Part shown: positions 58,235-64,000 of the stretch, piece by piece
Position numbering within the stretch: position 1 is the stretch's first letter
Layout: every line of letters starts with the position of its first letter
Made by a program: the position numbers and the translations under genes
The notes under the pieces: model-generated
Database searches by the model: none
Seen by the model: the letters and a program-made list of their open reading frames with translations, nothing else
Told to the model about the DNA's origin: nothing
Origin: Streptomyces cellulosae
GTDB lineage: Bacteria > Actinomycetota > Actinomycetes > Streptomycetales > Streptomycetaceae
Assembly (NCBI RefSeq): GCF_000721105.1
Contig: NZ_JOEV01000025.1
Location: forward strand, 324,535 to 388,534
Direction of reading: 5' to 3'
Length of the DNA: 64,000 nucleotides

Positions 58235-60682
58235 TCACTCCGGCTTGTCGGGCTCGCCGGGCACCTGGATGTCGACGACACAGACGTCGTCCCGTCGCTC
58301 CTCCTCCAGCACCGTGGCGAGCAGCGCTGCCAGGGAACCGGGACCGCTCTCGCGGTGGGCCACGACGGCCTCGGCGAGCCGCTCCAGGCCCAGGTCGATG
58401 CCCTCCGTGGGGCGCTCCACCAGCCCGTCCGTGTACAGCAGGAGCCGGTCGCCCGGCCGCAGGCGGCAGTCGGCCTCCTCGTAGACGGGTGCGGGGCTCG
58501 CCCCGAGCAGCATCCCGCGCGGGCGGCCGAGGAAGCGCACCTCGCCGTCGCGCAGCAGCAACGGCGGCGGATGACCGGCCTGCGCCCAGACCAGGCGGCG
58601 CTCGGCCGCGATGTAGCGGGCCAGCACCATGGTCGCGGTGCCGTGGGAGTCCCGCGAGTGCAGCAGCAGGGCGTTGAGCCGGGCCAGCGCGCCGGTCAGC
58701 GAGGATCCGGTGATCACCATGCCCTTGGCGGTGAAGCGCAGCTGGGCCATCGTGGCGACGGCGTCGATGCCGTGACCGGCGACGTCACCCACCACGAACA
58801 GGGCGTCGCCGTCGGGCAGTTCGATGGCGCTGAACCAGTCACCGCCGACGTGCAGCCCCGACTGGGCGGGCAGATAGGCGACCTCGACCCGCAGCCCTGC
58901 CAGCCGCACCGGGCGGGTGGGCAACGGCAGCAGCGCGTGCTGCAGGCGGGCGGCCAGCGTCCGCTCGGCGCGCAGCACGCCGTGCTGGGCGAGGATCTCC
59001 TGCTCGCTCTCCACCAGGGCGAGCTCCACGCTGCGCTGCGCGGTGAGGTCCTGGACGAAGCCGTGCACCTCGACGGGGGTGCCGTCGACGTCCGCCACCG
59101 CCTCGGCGACGGCCCGCAGATGACGGAGCCCGCCGCCCGCCCTGATCCGGAACGGTACGTCGAACGGCCGCCCCGTGCGCACGAGTTCGCGGATCGCCCG
59201 GGCCAGCGACGGGGCGTCCTCGGGCAGTGCGTGGGCCGGCAGGTCGGTGAGGGGGATGGGGCCCTCGGCCGGGTCGCGGTCGAAGATGGCGAAGACCTGG
59301 GAGGACCAGCTGTCCTCGTCGGAGACCAGGTGCCAGTTCGCCCAGCCCAGGTTGCCCAGCCGCTGCACGTCCGACAGCCGCTGCTCCTGCCGGTCCGAGG
59401 ACTCGCGCCGGATCCAGGTGAGGACCAGTCCGCCGCCCAGCCGGGCCGCCCGTATCGAGTAGCGGGAGACGCCCGCGGCGCCGGCCACGACCTCCTCGTG
59501 GGCGAACGGCTCGCCCTCGTACGGCTCCCCGGTGTTCAGGGTGCTCAGACAGCCCTCCCACAGCTGCTCGCCGGCCATGCTCGGGAAGCACTCCAGGAGC
59601 CTGCGGCCGACCAGGTCGCCGCCCGTCCGGCCGACGATGTCGACCGCGTCCGCCGTGGCGGCGTCGATACGGTAGTCCTCGACCTCCCCGGACAGCGCCC
59701 GCAGCGGCGTCAGCAGCATCGCCGCCCCCGGTAGCGAACCGAAGACGGCCTGAGCGGCGTCGCCCGCGCCCGCGGGGTCCTGGTCCTGCGGGGCGCCGAA
59801 CGCGCGCAGCCGTCCGGCGCACAGCCGGGCAACCGCCCGCAGCAGCCGCCGCACCGTGGGACCGAACGGACCGCCCCGGGCCCGCAGGACGCCGACGCAG
59901 ACGTCGGTGGTGTCGCCGACGGGCACGGGCAGCCAGGCGCGGGAGCCCCAGCGCTCGGGTGGATCTCCGATGAGCAGATACCGTTCCCGGTCCCCGTCGA
60001 TGTTCTCCAGCCAGCGCGGCCGGCCCGCCCGCAGGGCGTCCAGCGCGGCGATGCCGCTCAGCGGTGGCACCTGGCACCACTGGGCGGCGAGGCTGTCGTC
60101 GATGCCGGCGTGCCCGATCAGCCGGAGTCCGCCGGCGGGCAGCCGCCGGTAGAGCATGACCGCGTCGGCCTCCATGTCCCGCGCCAGGTGTTCCAGCAGG
60201 CAGCGGGCGAGCTCCTGCGGGGTGTCGACCCGGGCCAGCGCCTCACCGAGGCGGCCGAGGACGGCGAAGTCGTCGTCCTCGGCGTCGCCGGTGTCCGTCC
60301 CGTCCCAGGGTGCCGGACCGTCGGCGCCGACCGCGTCGGGCGACGAGTCGCCGGTGGCGACGGGGCCGGGGTCCCGTACGGCGGCGCGCAACGGGGGCAC
60401 CAGGCCGCCGAGGATGATCCAGCACTCCTCCAGCAGCGTGCGGTTCGCGGCCTTCGCCCGGTGCAGCAGCTCCTCGCCGGCCGCGTCCGGGGTGCATCCG
60501 GTCAGCGCCATCAGGGCACCCTTGGCCCGCTCGAGGACGGCCGCCGTCGCCGCCTGGGCCCGTAGCCGTTCCATCTCCGCCCGCTGCCGGGCAACCACCT
60601 GCGCCAGCGCTCCCGTGTCGGGCGCGGCGCCGTGCTCGGCGGGGGTGGCGGGCTTGCTCGTCACGCGTTGAGCATTGCACAT
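58235..60682 (-). CDS. ANTAR-GAF-PAS-PP2C (SpoIIE-type) phosphatase
   Basis: An 815-residue signalling phosphatase. The N-terminal part has an ANTAR RNA-binding-like helix bundle (LERAKGALMALTGCTPDAAGEELL), then GAF, PAS-like regions and a C-terminal PP2C with GGDWFSAI, VGDVAGHG, LYTDGLVE and DDVCVVDI. The start is uncertain: ATG 60682 or GTG 60664. It is the third SpoIIE-type phosphatase in the window. A link between transcript anti-termination and stress signalling is possible but unproven. Confidence 0.85.
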   Translation of the reverse strand: MCNAQRVTSKPATPAEHGAAPDTGALAQVVARQRAEMERLRAQAATAAVLERAKGALMALTGCTPDAAGEELLHRAKAANRTLLEECWIILGGLVPPLRAAVRDPGPVATGDSSPDAVGADGPAPWDGTDTGDAEDDDFAVLGRLGEALARVDTPQELARCLLEHLARDMEADAVMLYRRLPAGGLRLIGHAGIDDSLAAQWCQVPPLSGIAALDALRAGRPRWLENIDGDRERYLLIGDPPERWGSRAWLPVPVGDTTDVCVGVLRARGGPFGPTVRRLLRAVARLCAGRLRAFGAPQDQDPAGAGDAAQAVFGSLPGAAMLLTPLRALSGEVEDYRIDAATADAVDIVGRTGGDLVGRRLLECFPSMAGEQLWEGCLSTLNTGEPYEGEPFAHEEVVAGAAGVSRYSIRAARLGGGLVLTWIRRESSDRQEQRLSDVQRLGNLGWANWHLVSDEDSWSSQVFAIFDRDPAEGPIPLTDLPAHALPEDAPSLARAIRELVRTGRPFDVPFRIRAGGGLRHLRAVAEAVADVDGTPVEVHGFVQDLTAQRSVELALVESEQEILAQHGVLRAERTLAARLQHALLPLPTRPVRLAGLRVEVAYLPAQSGLHVGGDWFSAIELPDGDALFVVGDVAGHGIDAVATMAQLRFTAKGMVITGSSLTGALARLNALLLHSRDSHGTATMVLARYIAAERRLVWAQAGHPPPLLLRDGEVRFLGRPRGMLLGASPAPVYEEADCRLRPGDRLLLYTDGLVERPTEGIDLGLERLAEAVVAHRESGPGSLAALLATVLEEERRDDVCVVDIQVPGEPDKPE

Positions 60683-60891
60683 CGCGGGCGCTTGGATCGC
60701 GGGCCCGGACGCGCGGATTCCGCGCACCGGCGAGGGCGTGGGCCGCCGGATCCTGTCTCCGGAACCGCGCACCGATGCGGGAGGGCGGTCACCGGCCGTC
60801 CACGGCGGGCCCGCTTGCCCGGCCCGCTCACCCGCACACCCGGCCGATCATCCACTCACACCCGGACCGGCTCACCCCCGCCCCGGCGTCC

Positions 60892-61458
60892 TCAGCTGTC
60901 CGGCGAGCGGTACAGCCACAGGCGCAGCAGGCGGCTGAGCGACGGCATCACGAGGTAGGTCAGCACGGGCAGGAGCACCACCGGGAAGACGGCGGCGCGC
61001 AGCGGCAGGGGCCAGGCGGTGGTGGAGGGTGTCACCAGCCACTGGATCAGCAGTGTGAACGGATAGGCGCCGAGGAAGGTGGTGAGCACCATCTTCCACC
61101 GGGGCGGGGACTGCACGGTCGTGCCGGGCAGGCTGAACCAGGCCTCCATCCCGGTCGTCGACTGGCGTTCGCTGCCGAGTTCCGTGGCGATCCCCTCGAT
61201 CCGGCGGTGCCAGGCGGCCCGCTCGTCCGACTCCAGCCAGGCGGCGAGCCGGTGCGGATCGGACCAGCGCAGCACCGCGTGGAAGCGGTGACCGTCCTCC
61301 GGGCGCAGCCACGAGACGCCCTCGTTGCCCGGGAACCGTCTGGCGCAGTCGGCTATCCCGTGCGTCCACTGCTCGAACTCGTGCTCATGGCCGGGGCGCA
61401 CCTGCCAGGTGAGGACCGTGGTGATCGGCTCGCCGCGCCGCACTTCGGTGCTGCTCAT
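60892..61458 (-). CDS. Antibiotic biosynthesis monooxygenase-fold membrane protein
   Basis: A 188-residue protein with an N-terminal ABM ferredoxin-like domain (VLTWQVRPGHEHEFEQW, FHAVLRWSDPHRLAAWLES) and a C-terminal membrane part (MVLTTFLGAYPFTLLIQWL and AAVFPVVLLPVLTYLVM). ATG 61458 is the plausible start; GTG 61476 is possible. Function unknown. Confidence 0.78.
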   Translation of the reverse strand: MSSTEVRRGEPITTVLTWQVRPGHEHEFEQWTHGIADCARRFPGNEGVSWLRPEDGHRFHAVLRWSDPHRLAAWLESDERAAWHRRIEGIATELGSERQSTTGMEAWFSLPGTTVQSPPRWKMVLTTFLGAYPFTLLIQWLVTPSTTAWPLPLRAAVFPVVLLPVLTYLVMPSLSRLLRLWLYRSPDS

Positions 61459-61529
61459 GTTCGCCACGGGTGCCACGGGGGAGGCGGGTCATGCCCCGCG
61501 GACGCGGGGAGTGCCGGGCAACCGGGGTG

Positions 61530-61904
61530 TCAGCGGCCGTGGGCGTGGTCCACCAGGGCCTGGGTGACCGCCCGGACGCTGCGCGCGATGTGCTGGAGCT
61601 GCAGGACCTCCGCCGCGTACAGCTTGATCGTGTGCTCGATGACCGACTCCGGGAGGCCGAGGCCGGGCAGATCGGCCCGGGCCGTCTGCAGGGCGGTGCG
61701 GGCGACCCGGATCTCGTGCTGGACCTGGATCTGCGCGTGCCGGGCGAGCAGCACGGGGTGGCGGATCAGCGCCGGGTAGCTGGCGTAGCGTGCCGGAACC
61801 AGTTCACGCAGCCACTTGGCCGCCGAGCGTTCCCAGTCGTAGCTGCCGGGGGTCTTGACCTGGCACGGCCAGTCCGGGCTGATGCGCGTCGTCGTCAGGG
61901 GCAT
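61530..61904 (-). CDS. Hypothetical protein, 124 residues
   Basis: ATG 61904 is chosen because GGAGG lies 8 bases upstream. The product begins MPLTTTRISPDWPCQVKTPG and is largely helical (RHAQIQVQHEIRVARTALQ, IEHTIKLYAAEVLQLQHIAR). No family recognised. The open frame upstream of 61904 is Pro/Arg-rich and probably not coding. Confidence 0.6.
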   Translation of the reverse strand: MPLTTTRISPDWPCQVKTPGSYDWERSAAKWLRELVPARYASYPALIRHPVLLARHAQIQVQHEIRVARTALQTARADLPGLGLPESVIEHTIKLYAAEVLQLQHIARSVRAVTQALVDHAHGR

Positions 61905-61910
61905 GGTCAT

Positions 61911-62227
61911 CGCCTCCGGTTGTGCGGCGTCGTGAGGGTGGTCCGACGAGGTGGCGGCGACCCCGGCCCGGGGATGACCGGGGCCGCCACGGGCGCTCGC
62001 GCAGGCGATGCCCGGCCGAACACCCCAGGCGCCGACGCGGGTAGGAGACGGCGGCCGCGGGTGTCCGCGGGTGTGGAACGTGTCCCGGTGCGGCCCGGGG
62101 TGCGATCCGTGAGCAGTATTTATATATGCCGTCCACTTTGCAAGGAGCATGAAAACATTCATGCGTGATTTGCGACGGCTGATCCCGGTCTGTCCTGTGT
62201 GAGGAGTGAGCGAGGAGAGGGTGAGGA
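61911..62227. promoter_or_regulatory. AT-rich promoter region with palindrome CATGAA-AACA-TTCATG
   Basis: A perfect 16-base palindrome at 62148-62163 (6-base arms) lies in an unusually AT-rich stretch (TTTATATAT nearby) upstream of the minus-strand hypothetical gene. On the minus strand TTGCAA (62142-62137) could be a -35. The rest is GC-rich and holds no gene. Confidence 0.5.
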
Positions 62228-63151
62228 TCAGTCCCGGAGGAAGAACTGGTGCTGGTCGGAGATCTGCTCGTACTCCTCCAGCCGCGCCTGGGTGCGTTCC
62301 GGGTCGGCGTCGGTCATGGCCTGGAGCAGCGCGGCGGCCATCACGCCCGGGGCGGCGTAGGAGTCGAAGACCAGGCGGGAGCCGGTGCCGGTGGCGAACA
62401 CGGCGTCCGCCTCGTCGGCCACCGGCCCGAGCGCCAGGTCGGTGACCAGCGCGACCTTCAGCCCGGCGCTGCGGGCGACCTGTACGGCGGTGAGGGTCTC
62501 CTGGGCGTGCCGGGGCATGGAGAACGCCAGTACCCAGGTGCCGCCGGCCTCCCGGGACTGCAGCAGGGCGTCGTAGGCGACGCTGCCGCCGCGCGTCACC
62601 AGCCGTACGTCGGGATGGACCCGGCGTGCCGCGTACGCGAAGTACTCCGCCAGGGACGCCGAGATGCGCAGGCCCAGCACGGTCAGCGGGGTCGACCGGG
62701 ACAGTTCACGGCCGACACCGATCACCTGGTCGGGATCGACGAAGTCCCGGCGCAGGTTCTCCAGGTTCTCGATCTCGGCGTCGACGGCCGCCTGGAGCTC
62801 GTTGCTCCCGTTCTCCTCCGCCGCCGTGGGACCGCCGGCCAGGGCGCCGAGCGCGATCGACTGGAGCTTCTCCCGCAGCGAGGGGTAACCGCTGAAGCCC
62901 ACCGCCGCCGCGAACCGGGTCACCGAGGGCTGGCTGACGCCGACGCGCTCCGCGAGGTCGGTGATCGACAGGAAGGCCGCCTCGGTGATGTGCTCGATCA
63001 GGTACTGGGCGATACGGCGCTGACCGGGGGACAGCCGGGGCCGGTCGAAGAGTGCCCTGAGCTGGGACGTCGGGGAGGCCTCCGCCTCCGGTGCGGTCCT
63101 GCCCGAGGTGATCGAGGATGCCTGTGCACGTGCCTGCTGCGGCGATGGCAC
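62228..63151 (-). CDS. RpiR/MurR-family regulator (HTH plus SIS domain)
   Basis: A 307-residue regulator: N-terminal HTH_6 (about 35-100; RRIAQYLIEHITEAAFLSITDLAERVGVSQPSVTRF) and a C-terminal SIS sugar-phosphate-binding domain. These sense sugar phosphates such as MurNAc-6-P or Gln-6-P. Start GTG 63151 has AAGGAGG 7 bases upstream; GTG 63175 is too far. Confidence 0.88.
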   Translation of the reverse strand: MPSPQQARAQASSITSGRTAPEAEASPTSQLRALFDRPRLSPGQRRIAQYLIEHITEAAFLSITDLAERVGVSQPSVTRFAAAVGFSGYPSLREKLQSIALGALAGGPTAAEENGSNELQAAVDAEIENLENLRRDFVDPDQVIGVGRELSRSTPLTVLGLRISASLAEYFAYAARRVHPDVRLVTRGGSVAYDALLQSREAGGTWVLAFSMPRHAQETLTAVQVARSAGLKVALVTDLALGPVADEADAVFATGTGSRLVFDSYAAPGVMAAALLQAMTDADPERTQARLEEYEQISDQHQFFLRD

Positions 63152-63326
63152 CGGTGCGCCTCCTTTGTCTCCCACAGGGAGTCAACATAGCCGACCGTCC
63201 CTGGTGACCAGGGCTTGTGCGGCGTCATCCGGCCGTCGGGGAGAAGGAAGGACGGATACGCGGACGTGGGGCGGGAACCCGCCCGGCACAGACGATCACA
63301 GCCGACAGACGACAGGAGCGATCTTC

Positions 63327-63509
63327 ATGACCGTCCCCGAGGAGAACCGCCCCAAGACGCAGACCACGGACGAACTCCTGGAGCAGCGGGAGGAGAACCC
63401 GCAGCAGGCGGCCGGCGCAACCGGCCGCACGATGCGGGAGGCCCTCGAAGAGGCCGAGGTGAGGCCCGACGACTTCAAGGACGCGACGGCTTCGAGGAGG
63501 AGTGAATGA
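63327..63509 (+). CDS. Small acidic hypothetical protein, 60 residues
   Basis: ATG 63327 has AGGAG 9 bases upstream. The product is polar (RPKTQTTDELLEQREENPQ, GRTMREALEEAEVRPDDF) and overlaps the next gene by four bases (ATGA). Function unknown. Confidence 0.6.
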   Translation: MTVPEENRPKTQTTDELLEQREENPQQAAGATGRTMREALEEAEVRPDDFKDATASRRSE

Positions 63510-63907
63510 GCGCGATCAGCGCGCTGGAACAGGCCCTGGAGAACCGGTGGGAGGCCCTGTGGGCGCGGATCGTCGACAAGGAACCGGTCGAACTCGTCGA
63601 CGCGTTGCGGCGTGAGTGCGACAGCAACGTGGTCGTCTGCAGCGAGAGTCGGGTCGTGGTCCCCAACGCCTATGAGGTGGAACTCGCCGAGCACGTGCAC
63701 GACGAGCTCACGCGCCGCGGCAGCCGTGTCGGTCAGGAACTCACGGACAGTCTGATGCGGCACGCGGAGGAGAAGGGCTACGAATGGGCGGGCCCGCTCA
63801 CCGTGCACCTCACGCGGTCCTCGGACGTACCCAACGGACGCTACCGCGTGAACAGCGGCGTGCTGAACCACGTGAGCGCCGAGGGCTTGCACCAGGCGAC
63901 CCACTAG
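63506..63907 (+). CDS. DUF3662 (FhaA N-terminal-like) protein
   Basis: A 133-residue protein matching the N-terminal domain of FhaA-like proteins (LEQALENRWEALWARI, VELVDALRRECD, VVVPNAYEVELAEHV) but lacking the FHA domain. Possibly a phosphoprotein-binding or peptidoglycan-signalling relative. Coupled to the upstream gene. Confidence 0.82.
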   Translation: MSAISALEQALENRWEALWARIVDKEPVELVDALRRECDSNVVVCSESRVVVPNAYEVELAEHVHDELTRRGSRVGQELTDSLMRHAEEKGYEWAGPLTVHLTRSSDVPNGRYRVNSGVLNHVSAEGLHQATH

Positions 63908-64000
63908 GGCCTGTTGCGAAAGTGGATCTTGGTCGTAGATGATCACGTCCTGTGAGGCGTGGTGACCTGACGAACAGCCAGTGGGCCCGGCTGGAGCCGA
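63907..64000 (+). mobile_element. Left end of an IS5/IS427-like insertion sequence
   Basis: Just after the stop codon TAG lies GGGCCTGTTGCGAAAG, a terminal inverted-repeat-like end of IS427-type elements, and a transposase-like reading begins at GTG 63952. The context CTAG matches the known TA-containing target of that group. Confidence 0.7.
63952..64000 (+). CDS. IS5-family transposase start, cut by the window
   Basis: GTG 63952 opens MRRGDLTNSQWARLEP, the characteristic start of IS5/IS427-type transposases. Only 16 residues are visible. Confidence 0.7.
   Translation, partial: MRRGDLTNSQWARLEP

Noticed and set aside
1..64000. tRNA, rRNA or replication origin
   Set aside because: No cloverleaf, rRNA segment or DnaA-box cluster was recognised on reading; a tRNA search would settle it.

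Overview
The window is very GC-rich actinobacterial chromosome, almost certainly Streptomyces or a close relative. Supporting signs are strong third-position GC with long antisense shadow frames, frequent GTG/TTG starts, TAnnnT -10 boxes directly upstream of probable leaderless genes, a mycothiol-dependent dehydrogenase, several SpoIIE-type PP2C phosphatases, a TipA-like MerR regulator, an orphan sugar ABC importer and two genes with a rare TTA codon. The mix of resistance-like genes, secreted enzymes, decaying pseudogenes and an insertion sequence end at the right edge suggests an accessory (arm-like) region rather than the conserved core.

Left part (1-15 kb): a minus-strand operon of a Cys-free double-glycine precursor peptide, a HlyD-type adaptor and a C39-peptidase ABC exporter (NHLM type, cut by the window edge), with no modification enzyme in view. 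Next come a secreted S1 protease with a long Gly/Ala/Glu/Gln tail, two divergent sensor PP2C phosphatases, a CBS protein with a T-poor leader or Arg/Pro-rich extension, and a cytochrome b gene convergent on ctaD-ctaF-like oxidase genes.

15-25 kb: a dTDP-glucose synthase followed by a collapsed fusion of dehydratase and reductase genes (deoxysugar pathway lost), a methyltransferase, a large family 2 glycosyltransferase, a metallophosphoesterase, an aminoglycoside/macrolide phosphotransferase interrupted by an amber codon, a minisatellite, and an OtrA/TetM-type ribosomal protection gene with an overlapping upstream ORF whose ribosome binding site lies in a hairpin.

25-39 kb: a secreted GH5 enzyme with a TTA codon, a MerR(TipA)-glycosyltransferase operon, a secreted beta-propeller divergent from a TetR gene with two palindromes between them, a frameshifted glycosyltransferase pseudogene, a SnoaL-like protein, an ABC exporter, the mycothiol-formaldehyde detoxification pair mscR-MBL followed by a DUF4180 gene, an SDR, a truncated SDR and an L,D-transpeptidase.

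39-50 kb: a sugar uptake operon (two permeases, binding protein, Gfo/Idh/MocA oxidoreductase, no ATPase) divergent from its probable ROK regulator with matching operator-like sites, then a DMT transporter, a membrane-anchored paralogue of the S1 protease, a DUF3800 protein, a MalY/PatB aminotransferase and an FMN/F420-type oxidoreductase.

50-64 kb: a very large secreted alpha/beta hydrolase, a second Gfo/Idh/MocA gene, a DUF35 Zn-ribbon/OB-fold gene and a TetR gene sharing palindromic sites, a peptidoglycan-binding membrane protein, a flavin reductase-like protein, a 33-residue membrane peptide, an ANTAR/GAF/PAS/PP2C phosphatase, a monooxygenase-fold membrane protein, a hypothetical protein, an RpiR regulator, a two-gene unit ending in a DUF3662 (FhaA N-terminal-like) protein, and the left end of an IS5/IS427-like element inserted right after that stop codon.
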